From Toxoplasma gondii ME49 (lineage: Eukaryota > Apicomplexa > Conoidasida > Eucoccidiorida > Sarcocystidae): DNA of 64,000 nt. Shown here piece after piece: positions 12,113 to 22,976 of this stretch (positions within the stretch are counted from its first letter, which is position 1; each line of letters starts with the position of its first letter). The DNA is taken from the NCBI RefSeq assembly GCF_000006565.2, contig NC_031477.1, positions 2,636,043 through 2,700,042 on the forward strand, read 5' to 3'. A program made the translations under genes and the position numbers. The notes under the pieces were generated by a model, which was given only the letters and a program-made list of their open reading frames with translations, searched no databases and was not told the origin of the DNA.

Positions 12113-14071
12113 TCACGACGGTTTACCGAACGGTACATTCTCGTCACTACCGAACGAGGGAACTACTTCCCCGAACAACGGCAAACTTCTCGAGTGCCTA
12201 ACATTCACCAGTAGCAACAAGCGCTGATTACCACGCAACATATTAACCTTAGGAATGCTGAAGATACGGCTGTGCAACTGATGGTAACCACAAAAGATGC
12301 TCCTCCGGCGCTGCTTGAAAAAAGACCCAGAATGACATATACAGATGTACCGTCGAACTGCAATTGTAAACCGTGGAGGTATCACCAGCTGCTGTCGTGC
12401 TGCCTCGAGAGTTCCTGCCCAAACGGTAGAGCAAAATGTGCGAAGGAACAGATGCATTAAACGCCGATCTTCAACTTCGGCTGCCGATATCTCAAGGTCG
12501 AGAAGGATCTGAGAGACAAGCGACGAAAATGAGACAGAAAGCGAACAAAAAAAGGACACCGAGAAAGCTGAGGATAGGGAGCCAAATAAAGCGTGTGAGG
12601 ACGGCTCCGAAAGGTATGCTGGAGAAGTGAGGGCAGAGGATACCAAAGCAAAAAACGATTTTTCAAAAACATTCCCAAATGCTGTGTCCTCCATTCCGTC
12701 AGGGAAACCTCCATTATTTCTGTGCGCTGTACCGTAGACAGCTCTGAGACTCCCTTGCAACGCTGCGGTTGACGTTCGGATGGAACATGAGTATGTATCT
12801 TGAAGCGCCCGTACCAGACAGGAAGGAAGGCTCGGCTCTTTGTCAGAATCCCAAACTTGATCGTGGGGACCCCCGTTTTCGCCTTCTTTTCGCGTATGCG
12901 GAAAAGGCCTTCGAAATTGAGGAGTAAAAAGGCAGCCATTGTGTGTGCTCACAGAAACGCCTAGTCGAGTCAACTGCCACGCGCTTGTGCCCGTCCGCCG
13001 TCTCGCATAGTACCAAGAAGTGGTGTTTCGAGGCAGGGCCTCAACACGGGGGCACCGGTTTATGTAGGTGCCTTGGAACCACTTTTGTCCGGGGACAAGT
13101 ATTTCCCGGTCACGCTTGAATGCGTACCGTGTCTGAATTCGTGACGTAGAAGCATGCGACACCGCCGAACTAAGACAGCGAAGGGCATGCTTGGAGAACT
13201 TGGAGCTCGCCAACGGCAACACAAAGCATTCGCTTATGGAGTACGTGAAGGAAGATAGACAATCTCGGAGAACTTCAGACGAAAAGTGGGGGGCCTGGAA
13301 GAAAGACAAACAACCTTCCAGAAAAACACGGATTGCCGCTTGAAGGCTTCCAGAGAAAAGAAATAGTAGAAGGCTCTCGAGAAACAGAAAGAAGGGCCCA
13401 GCTGTTTGTGCGTATTGATTTCTCGTGCCTGGAAGTATTGTTTGTGACGCGCTCCTGATCAGCCCTACCGCTAGCATACTACCGAGCGGTAAGTCGTGTC
13501 CCGCGTCAAGGAAGCGGGCAATCAGAAACGAGGAAATGGAGCCTGTACCAACGTCTAAACAGTCAAGTACAAAAGATCTAAAGCACCATTCGCATGGACG
13601 TCTAAATATGGCGCGTGATACAACCACTGAAGCGCAATACACGGCAACTGCCGACGTTACGTGCTTGGCTAGAACCATCCATGGGGTGACCACCAGAAAA
13701 AGCACACCACAGACCACAGCACCATACGCTTGAGATAGAAGGAACATGAATAAAACGAAACATCCCGGAAGAAGAACAGCACCGACTTCTCCAAGAATGA
13801 CCACAGGGACAACGTAATCGACAAACACACGCCACACACCCCCCGGAGGTGAAACAACGCAAGCCTCAAAGTTCCATGCAGTCGTGGCTACATCATGAGT
13901 CATCCGTTGTTTCACTTGAGCTCGGGGAAGACACTCTGCGCTGACCCAATCGCGGTATGACAGTCCAGCAACGGGATCAGTTTCCCGAGTCATTTTTGTG
14001 CCCCAGAGAAAAGCAGGCGCGCTTCGGAGATAACTCGACTGTTCTGAACGAAGAAAGAATTCGCTCATCAT
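12113..14071 (-). CDS. Predicted multi-pass membrane protein, function unknown
   Basis: A single open frame of about 652 residues starts at the first ATG (14071). An in-frame TAG lies 24 bases upstream. The N-terminal 80 residues are hydrophilic. Strongly hydrophobic stretches follow at roughly residues 83-150 (VVPVVILGEVGAVLLPG, then VLFMFLLSQAYGAVVCGVLF), 150-170 and about 225-260 (FFLFLESLLLFLFSG), consistent with four to six membrane segments. The C-terminal half is basic and mixed, with another hydrophobic Ser-rich patch near residues 490-515. I do not recognise a family. Introns may be hidden in the second half. A short exon upstream (ATG near 14505, reading MSNDFFKYTRQHVAW with a strong donor CGCT|GTAAGT) might belong to the gene, but no phase-consistent join was found. 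Confidence 0.55.
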   Translation of the reverse strand: MMSEFFLRSEQSSYLRSAPAFLWGTKMTRETDPVAGLSYRDWVSAECLPRAQVKQRMTHDVATTAWNFEACVVSPPGGVWRVFVDYVVPVVILGEVGAVLLPGCFVLFMFLLSQAYGAVVCGVLFLVVTPWMVLAKHVTSAVAVYCASVVVSRAIFRRPCEWCFRSFVLDCLDVGTGSISSFLIARFLDAGHDLPLGSMLAVGLIRSASQTILPGTRNQYAQTAGPFFLFLESLLLFLFSGSLQAAIRVFLEGCLSFFQAPHFSSEVLRDCLSSFTYSISECFVLPLASSKFSKHALRCLSSAVSHASTSRIQTRYAFKRDREILVPGQKWFQGTYINRCPRVEALPRNTTSWYYARRRTGTSAWQLTRLGVSVSTHNGCLFTPQFRRPFPHTRKEGENGGPHDQVWDSDKEPSLPSCLVRALQDTYSCSIRTSTAALQGSLRAVYGTAHRNNGGFPDGMEDTAFGNVFEKSFFALVSSALTSPAYLSEPSSHALFGSLSSAFSVSFFCSLSVSFSSLVSQILLDLEISAAEVEDRRLMHLFLRTFCSTVWAGTLEAARQQLVIPPRFTIAVRRYICICHSGSFFKQRRRSIFCGYHQLHSRIFSIPKVNMLRGNQRLLLLVNVRHSRSLPLFGEVVPSFGSDENVPFGKPS

Positions 14072-15921
14072 AGGCTGGGACGACACACGCGCCTAGTACA
14101 GGTAATCAACGCCAGTCGGGTCACTGCCTCGTAAGGCCGACCCGGTCCTTGTACGCAGCGACGGACAGCCGTCATCAAGAGCCGTTGTGGTTCGGAACTG
14201 AAAACCAAAGAGCTCCGGAAAACTGTGGAAACACCATAGCGTTGCAGCAGCGAAGCAGACTACACTCGGAAAGTTTTCAGGCTTGGCCCAGTCATCGACA
14301 CGATTTGGACGCCGAGTAGTAATGCAAGGGGGAATGCTTGCCTCAGAAGCAAGAGACACCACCAGACGCTGCACAGCCACGACGCATTGGCGCTAAACAC
14401 TGGCGTCGGGAATTGTTGAGCGAACGGACACTTACAGCGTAACTCCATTGCGTCCCACGCTACGTGTTGGCGAGTATACTTGAAAAAGTCATTACTCATG
14501 AACCTCAAGATCAGTATTTGAGGCAGGGAACCCTTCCTTGCAATTTAGACAACTACGACGAAGGCAACCAGCAACTTTGGTTGGTTGAATGCGGCTATGT
14601 GCGTGCCAACTCATTATCACAATCTCTAGCGAGGCTTTCGCAAAAGAATCGCCAGGAGTATCCCAATAGTAATCTTTCACCCTCGACTGAACCTACATGT
14701 TTTTTGTGTTGTCGGCATCGGCATTCCACAAATATGAGTGCGGGCACTTGAACACCCGTGCGAGTGAGTGCTTGCGTGTGCGATGACTCGTGTGTGTGGC
14801 TACGAGTGCCCGTCGCACTGCACACTGACGTTCAAAGGAATGGAGCTGAAGACAGTCTAAATGAAGGCCAGTCAGCAGTGCCAACATTCGAAGAATGCTG
14901 AAAACTGCTCCGCACTGCACGATGTTTCAAACTGCACTGCAAGAATTTTGTTGGTGCCACAACTGATCTGATAAAAATGCAGTCTTGTACAAGTGAACGC
15001 CGCTTAACTCGAGGACGGCGCGTCCTTTTGGACAGTAGCGTAGACGACTCAGGGTCACAGCAACCGTCTGTCTCGAGCTGAATCAGCTGCGCGGTGCCGT
15101 TTGACTATTATTCAGAGTGTGGATCAGGCGGAAGCTGCGTGGACGCTCTGTTTCCGTCCACACTTCTCGCAGACAATTTAGCTTATGACGCCGCTTACGT
15201 GCCCGTGCAACAGGATCAGAAGGGAAGCTCAACGCAGCAAGAACTTCCAATAGTCCTTGCGCTGTAGAGCCGGCTACGGGTATCTGGTATCTGATATACA
15301 AAAGCAAATGCGTCGAATGGTGCTGATATGCAACCGGCTTTTTTTGAAGAGCATGACTGACCGGCGCCTGCGACAGCTGTTTCTTTTCCCTTTGACAAAA
15401 CTATCCGGTGGTAGGCATTGTGAATGAGACTTCACTTGTTCGTCCGACCCGTAGATGATTCAGGCTTTCGAAGCGGCTGCGAAATTATCCTAAGGTTGTG
15501 TTTCTTCCCGTCCTTCAAAATTGATACAAAAACATCTTGGTCGCTTATTATGTCGTTAACCTGCATCCGTGAGCGCATTTTTATTGAATGGCAGCAGCGT
15601 TTCTGACTAAGCTGGAAACTGAGGCTTCTCGTCAGTTGGTGGAGCGCACACAGTTGTCCTCACAAGGATACGCCGAATAACTAAGAGCGATAACAGATTT
15701 GGTGGTGTTAAACGCCTACCCTAGTCTCAACCTATTAGGCCTCAAGGGTTGCAACTCAGCTATTATATTTTCGATGACCTTCGGGGCTCTGCATGCGCGG
15801 CTACCCGCCGGACTCAGAGAGTCACATAGGATTTTGCTGGCAACAGGAGGGTCGCCTTTACAGATCATATATGTTTCGACAATTTTTAGTTGGCGAAACT
15901 TGATTCTGAGTCAAAGAAACT
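14072..15921. promoter_or_regulatory. Intergenic region between divergent genes
   Basis: This 1.85 kb lies between the 5' ends of the membrane-protein gene (minus) and the HemW-like gene (plus), so both promoters should be here. No TATA-type element can be assigned with confidence. A possible short upstream exon of the minus-strand gene lies at about 14505-14437. Confidence 0.4.
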
Positions 15922-18900
15922 ATGGGATGCCATTGGCAAAAACGATTTCGCCCGAGGGTTAATCCCCTGCAGGCGGCGGTTCAATCGTGTCGACCCTACT
16001 TCGACCGCAGTACCTCTAGCAGCCGTCCGGTCGTCAACGTTGTCAGAGAAAATAGGAATGCGACATTTTGCGTAAAACGTTCTCCCGATGTTTCAACAAA
16101 TGGCCTGTATACAGAGGGATCTGCAAGGTTAGCACTGACACAGCGGTCACCCTGCGCTGCCGCTGGCAACCGTGAAGCAATTCAGGCAGAGTCGAGCGAA
16201 AGCACACACCCGACGCCAGCACAAAGTGGCACTAAGCATTTGCCTGAGATATTCCCTCGTGCTGTTTACATACACATGCCCTTCTGCGTGAAACGGTGTC
16301 ACTTTTGTGCCTTCCCTGTAACTCTTCTGCCGGCAACTCCTCGGCGCCCACCACACTCGTTGCACTGCGCACCAGAGTCGCAATGCCGAACGGGAGTTAG
16401 CTGCTCATTTTCAATGAAACATAACTTTGGGAGTCACTCTGCCGGCTCTGCTCCCATTTCTCCAAATACTTCTCCGGCAGATCTCATGGAACTCTACGTC
16501 GAAGTTCTTTGTGAAGAAATTGCATATTCGTTACGCGGCTGGAGTTCGGGTGCCAGTGAGCAAGATCGGTACTCGTGGTTGGTTCCCGTGCAAAGAAACC
16601 TTCACGCAATCCGTGCGAGCAGGGACCATCAACACGATCGTGGATCGTTGCCATTCCACTCCACGCCAGGAGAAGCACCTGCAAGTGGACATTCTAAAAC
16701 GAGCTCCCGACGGGGTCACTTGTGGGGAGCATCCGGTGAATTCTCCGAAACTCTTTTTCGGAGCATTTACTTTGGCGGCGGTACGCCGTCGCTCATTCCA
16801 CCTCGCTTGCTGCGACGAGTGTTGACTGTACTGGAGGCAGAGGCTCACAGTTTGGAGCGAGCCTCGACAAGGAGGATTCCCCCTTCAGCTGCGTCCTGTC
16901 GAGGGCGTGCTAACCGGGAAGCTGGATGCTCTGGCAGTGACGATGGCAAAGGAAGCCTGTCCCAGTCGGATGAACTGACACAGCATTCGCTGCATGAAAT
17001 GGACTCTACTGGTATTCGTGCCAGCAGGCTGTGCGATGAGCTTACTATCGAAATCGATCCGAGTAAGCGTCAGCATTTTGGCGGGAGGCTTTTGACAGCG
17101 TTCTACTCAAGACGTGAACATACACCTACAAAACGTTTCGTGTAACAAAGTTGTACATTGGGAGGCCGTGCCGTCCTTGTAGAAACTAATACTACAGTCA
17201 TAAGACGGATTTGGTTGACACGGTTTCTCATCCATCATGCAGTATTTATTGGTAATTGCCGTCAACATACAATTTCTTGAGACTTCCGGCCAGGAGGATA
17301 AACTCGTCAAACATGATATAGCCAGTACCGGTTGCGTTTTCGGTCCTCGATACGGCGAATTGCGTGTCTCTGGATGGTCAGTGCTCCGTACCTATACACT
17401 GAACACCCGAACACCGTACGGAATACAGCTCGTACGCGAAGCTTTTTACGTAGGTCTGCAGTCATATCCCGTGTGCACATTGATGTTTACAGACACAGTA
17501 CACTCCAAAGAATACCTTGAAGAGCTTGCAGACCTAGGGGTAACACGGTTCAGCGTTGGCGTTCAGTCGTTTGACGACGACATTTTGAAACGATTGGGGC
17601 GCTCGAATGATCGCGCGGGTAATGTGCGAGTGCTTCAATGTCTAAGAGATCTTGTGCGCGAATATGAAAGACGAGGAAAACGGCTTTTAGTGTCGACTGA
17701 CATCCTACTGTCCTTCCAGAGGCGGGACCAGCTCCTCGAAGATTTGCGGATGTGCGTGGAGCTCGGTACCAGCCACATATCCCTCTACGGGCTGCAGGTG
17801 AGGAAACGCAAGGATCTCGTGCAGAAGGCAGCATCATCCGCACCGGCCTGGATGGAACCCGTAGCATGCTAGCGTAGCTGGTCAGCACACGTGCTGGTTG
17901 TAGCAGTGTGGAGTTCGTATCAGGGAACTGGCTTCCGTTTAGACACATCGTTTGAGGTCGACATAAAGGTAAGAGACCTCTTCAAGGAAAGCAAAGCATA
18001 TCCCCTTCAGTGACTCGTTCAGGTTGAAAAACGTTCTGCATTCGGACGGACGCTCCCCCATGGTTTACTCCTAGATGATGAAGCTGCGGAGCTTCTCACT
18101 GAAGCCCACAAGTACGTATACTGCAGACGTGCACAACAATGGGACGTGCACGGTATTTCAACTGACTGAAAGGGGGAAGGGTAATAAAATCTCGACTGGC
18201 TGTGACGAAACGCTTCGCGATGATGCACTTGCGATTCAATTATTTAAACCGACTACAGCTGTGCGAAGGACCGCTTTGAAAAGATGAGCAGTCACTTTTT
18301 GAGTTGGAGGTAATGGGATTAACTGAGAGATGTAGGATAAAAACCTCACAAAAAAGAGGGAAAGCGAATGTCCTGCAGGTGACGCCCGGTTAAGCTTTCT
18401 TCACAAGCGTCTCATCAGTTAGAGCGGACCAGCGATTGCTTTTGCTAGAGTTGGTACTATACCTTGATAAAAGACTGTTTGCGCACTACTCTGGCCTTGA
18501 ATCAAAGGGGGTTCATCGACGTTGTTCAAAGGGAAACTTGTTCGCAGAGATACATGCGACGTAATCAGTTTGCCATGCTTGTGCCACCGGTTGCTCAGCT
18601 GGCTTGTCGACCGTGGATTTGAGCATTATGAGATTTCGTCCTTCGCCCGCATTGAGAAGCACAACGACGACTCGTGTTTCGTTGGAGATACCTGCGACAA
18701 TGCATCCAAACGGCCAAAAATGGATCCGGACTATCGATGCTTGCATCACGAGGCCTACTGGCGCTCGGAGCCGTTTTTTGGCTTTGGTATGGGTGCCGCG
18801 TCGTTCGTAAACCTGCACAGGTGGACAAGACCTGACAGGTTAGTGAAATGGCAAAACATGACGGAAGGGCTGTGCCGGATGCTGCAGCTGAGATTTGTTC

Positions 18901-20336
18901 GTGGAAACACGTGTGACTGTGAGGTCTGCTAGTGCTGCGTTTGATATTATTTCGAGGCAGCTAAAGACTGCCCGGCTCACCCAAACAACCAAGTTCATCG
19001 TGGTTGTCTGAAGAAGAGTCGACGAATTTCGTGCTTGTAACACAGTTCCGTTTTTATGACATATACTGGTTACAGGCTTGAGGCATATGTAAAATGGGTT
19101 CGTGGCCCTCTATCGCGAGACGGATTTTTTGCTTCTACCTCAACGCCAACAGTCCTGTACAAGGATCCCTGGCGGAATCAAAGCGAAAATCGGCGGCGCG
19201 ATGCTGACGCGGGTGGAGCTCGTTTCGGAGATGGAGCCGACGTTAACATGGAATCGAAACATGCCGACCCGAAAACAAATTCAAATTCGAAACTACACAG
19301 CGGCATTTCCGAGCCGCAGCAACAGTGCTCAATGCCAAGTTCTCCAGACACACCGTTCACACGGTGGAGTATGACGCACACAGACCAAAGTAAGGTGGAA
19401 ACAAATTGTCAGACAGGGAACGAGTCCATTAGCGGTCCCGAGCCGGACGCAGGCCAGCAGAGAGCCCCTGATTCACGCTTTGCCAGCGCGTCGCTTCGGA
19501 TGCCGCGCTGCAACCCTGTTGGACGCCTCCTTCAGCAGATACACTATCGTCTCGCAATAGAGGCGATTGTGTCTGCTCTCCGCACCAGTGAAGGTGTCGA
19601 TCTGTCTGCGGTAGCTGAGGTAGGCCGAATGGTGCGATTCTCTGAGCCGGAACCCAAGCTTTGCCGTGGTTCAGAAGAGGCAGTTGGCGTGACTAGACAT
19701 GCAGGAGAGCTGTTGCTGCGTGGAGTTACCGAAGGTGTTAGAACTGCCCTGCTGGTGGGAACGGCCGACATTGTTGTGTCGGTAGTGCACAAAGGACGAC
19801 CAGACAAAGAATGCCTCATAGAGCATAAACTTCACTTAGAAATGAATCAATTACGTCACAGAACAGCAGGTGACCAGAAGCTGGATGCGGACGAAGGCGG
19901 TATCCGTCCAATTCGACTCTCGAATGTTGCCTGTCTTGAGGCAGCTACCAATCCTGAAAAACCGCAGAGTCTCTTAATAACCACTGACGGGGAACCGACA
20001 CAGACGAAGAACAGTGAGCTCAACACAGGGTCGGTTAGCTTACAGGATTTGTCTTCACGTATGGCAAGCCGTCTGCAGTGTGTGGACTCCGTCTTGAACA
20101 CGATACGAGCAAAATTGTTGCGGGAGCCGTCACAACATGCGAAAAACGCCGTCACCACAAGTGAAACGGTGCGGCCTGGAAGCGACTTGCTGTCAGCCCG
20201 GCTACACCTCCGTGCACCCGTGGGATTTTTGATCAGCAATGACATCCTTAGTGATATCCTCTGTACGATTGATGAGTACGAAAAAAGTGAGAGGTTTTCC
20301 ACGGAGGCTGCCGCGCTCTGTGAAACGCAACAGTGA
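15922..20336 (+). CDS. HemW/HemN-like radical SAM protein
   Basis: Radical SAM enzyme related to oxygen-independent coproporphyrinogen III oxidase (HemN) and the heme chaperone HemW. Exons 15922-17062, 17493-17797, 18023-18111, 18599-18838, 19076-20336 join in consistent phases (1,0,2,2) to give 1011 residues, over twice the usual 380-460. The [4Fe-4S]-binding motif is CX3CX2C (C122, C126, C129) followed by A-F. HemW has F in that position where HemN has a fourth Cys. Other motifs are YFGGGTPS, EIDPNTV (formed across a splice), RFSVGVQSFDD, FEHYEISSFAR, HHEAYW and the C-terminal ALRTSEGVDL. The HNXXYW heme motif of HemW reads HHEAYW here. The extra length is a 110-residue N-terminal extension, a Ser-rich insert after the metal site and a low-complexity insert of about 140 residues before the C-terminal domain. 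The family is firm. HemW versus HemN function is inferred. Confidence 0.92.
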
Positions 20337-21182
20337 TAAGAGAGTTGAGTGCCTACGTCCCTCGTGGCTGCTGTCTTGTTGTCTGCGCTGTCTCGCACCC
20401 ATGCCATCTCCCATTGTTGAAAGAATGCGCGACTACCCGCTTAGTGCTTCTGTTGAGCTTCCACCCAGAATGATCTTGATTCTCAATTGCTAAAACAAAA
20501 TTCTTTCCATCAGTGACTGTGGAAATTGACAAGAGGTCGGGTTGCGAGATACAAACAGGCAGACACTGCCCTTGACGTGGTGCCAATATCTTCGCTTCCC
20601 CAACACAGCAGAAAACAGTAAAAATTTACAAAGCAGGTAATCAGCAATGTGCGTGATCGCGGGTGTCACAGTTTGTATACAAGACACACTCTAACGAGTG
20701 GTCACACTTTCGCTGCTGACAGACACACCCTGCTGGCTCGACATTCGAGTTCACTATATGTAATCTGCGTTGATTTGCTTGTTTCGAACTTTCTATCGTC
20801 ATTCATATGAACAGTGGATGCTTCGGAGCTCTGTGTCTTCCGTCAGCTTCCTGCAGCCACATGTGGCCACGTAAGTAGAAAAACTTGCATGGCGGTGTGT
20901 TTATAGATGATCGTGAATGCTAGTTGACAATATGCCGCTCATCGTTTTTGTGGCGATGCGGAAATGCAACACACCACTGTTCCTTTTCTGCTCACAGATT
21001 AATGGGCCATGAACTTCCGGAACGGACAGGAAAAAATGTTGCCGATCCGTGATTGTTGACAGGTAACACTGCATCCTCATTCACGCACGAAAACAAAACG
21101 GAAATGACCAACGGTCTCGGAAATCGGGCCAACATATTGCTTGAGCTGACGAAGGCGTTAAGTAAGATACTCAAAGGCGCGT
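20337..21182. other. Intergenic region between convergent genes
   Basis: About 0.85 kb lies between the stop of the HemW-like gene and the stop of the next minus-strand gene. I see nothing beyond short chance frames. Confidence 0.5.
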
Positions 21183-22976
21183 TCAGTTGTGTTTGCTGCC
21201 TGCAGAGCCGCGCACTCCTGATGTTGGTGTTTTGGTTTGACCTTCATGTGACTCATCAGCCTTTTGATTCGTCGCTCTAGCAAAGTTCACCAAACCTCGA
21301 GCAAGAGCTGCTCCAACACGGCCTGCTTGGACCGCCCGCTTGACAGTTTTTGCGGCTTCGTACTCGTGCGTGAGCGTAGGATCCGTGCTTAAATACATGC
21401 TCACCGGGATGTAAGTAGCCCTTTTGGTAATGATTCCCTCGATGAATTCTGTTTTGAAGACCGGCGCTGCATGATTGAAGAAGTCCATGCCAGTCACCCG
21501 GACCTCCACGGTATTGAGGAAGGATGCGGCCAAACCAGAGCCGGTTTCGCTGGCTTTTGCAGTCATATAGCGGCACACACTTGTACCAACTTGATCCCAG
21601 CGAAGGTTCAGGCGGCTGAACACATGACACAGGTGGAACATGAAATTTGGTTTGGTAACGGGTCGACTGTCTACCCCCGGTCCCCCAGTACAAAACGATA
21701 CAACGAAGTGACCGAGGAAAAACGGCTTCGAGATCTCGTATGGCTGTCTACGCTGTGCTAACATTCTATGCCCATACTGGCCTGTCTTCATGCTGAGTAA
21801 AAATACAGAAACGCCATCTGCGCGGGCTTGCAGCGGGATTTCTGCCATACCTGCCGAGCATGCAATCCAGTCCGCGCTCCCAGAAATCCCCGATTTTAGC
21901 TTGAAATGAGAAAGCACTGGTGCTCAACATCAAACGAAACGGGTCGGCGGGGACCATCGACAAAACTTCATCAACACGTTGATGCCCCAATGCTTCCTTA
22001 AATAGTTCGTTGCCGGCTGCAACAGTTGCTGCGCGGGCAACGATGGAAGACCGTTTCTCTACAGGCTGGTTGAATGTCGGCGCAGGGGCTAACAAAAGGA
22101 AAACTTCCTGAACCGCCGTTCCCGGAGCAGACGCAAAATGAGACTGCAGTTTGTCGAAGAGGTTGTACGCGTATCTGCCTGATGGAGGGGTATAACTGAA
22201 TTCCGCACTGAACCACGGAAGAGGGTGGCCGTAGAAGTCGTCGTTCCACAGATCGAGGTAGAGTACAGAAACGTCGATCTGAAACTCAGGAAACGAGGCC
22301 CACCAATTGGCGAAGCGCCTCCATAAATTCAACCAGGAGGTTCTGTTCCTGAATGACATCGAGGACAAGCACGAGGGTATCGAAGCATGACCCATTACCA
22401 CATATGTCGATGAGCGCTGACAAGTACACCCGAAATCGTGTGCTCATACATTTCTCCACTTAGGGAAATGGCTGTCAGCCAGTCCGCCTGAGAAATGATC
22501 GCCCTCCCAAGCGAACCTACCACCTTTGAAATGAATCCGGCCTGTTCTACCGCACGACGCCTTCAAATGAAGAACGATATAGAACATCAGACCTACTTCG
22601 CTTCTTGATGCCGCCTTTCCCACGCCGCTTTCAAGGACATATGCGCTGCATACATACTGTCCAGCCACCAGCACAGAGCGCTTCCTGTGGTCGTGACATC
22701 GAGCGGCTGAGGCCCCTGAGGCGATACACGGGGAAGAGGGTCAACTACCAGGTTCTTTGCTTTTCCAACGAAGCATGCTCCGTGATCGAGTCTCCACTGG
22801 CCACTTCGCAGAGTCATGGGAAACGGCCCCGAGAAACCGCCAACATGTCGCCCAACGTCAGCTGCAGTCCCTAAAGCTATTGCCAACGCGACCACCACAA
22901 CGATCGAAATACCCGCGAGGGGCCGAGAGCCAACTGGACGCAAAAACTGCTGCGTCGATGCCACGATCGCCCTCAT
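21183..22976 (-). CDS. Unresolved multi-exon gene, function unknown
   Basis: Three coding-like blocks lie on the minus strand. The first starts at ATG 22976 and has a strong hydrophobic stretch near residues 25-42 (GISIVVVVALAIALGTAA), so it looks like a signal anchor or signal peptide. The middle block (about 22412-21851) reads VLYLDLWNDDFYGHPLPWF and ends at a good donor (CGGCAG|GTATGG, phase 2). The last block starts at 21666 after GTAGACAG in matching phase and runs to the stop at 21183 (RPVTKPNFMFHL, then RNLRWDQVGTS-like text). The last join is therefore well supported. The join between first and middle blocks is not: a frame at 22674-22444 may be a further exon. No known domain was recognised. 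Membrane association is inferred from the hydrophobic segment alone. Confidence 0.5.

Noticed and set aside
22412..22451. A 33-40 base intron joining two blocks of the gene at 21183-22976
   Set aside because: It is phase-consistent but shorter than any intron that I would accept here without RNA data.
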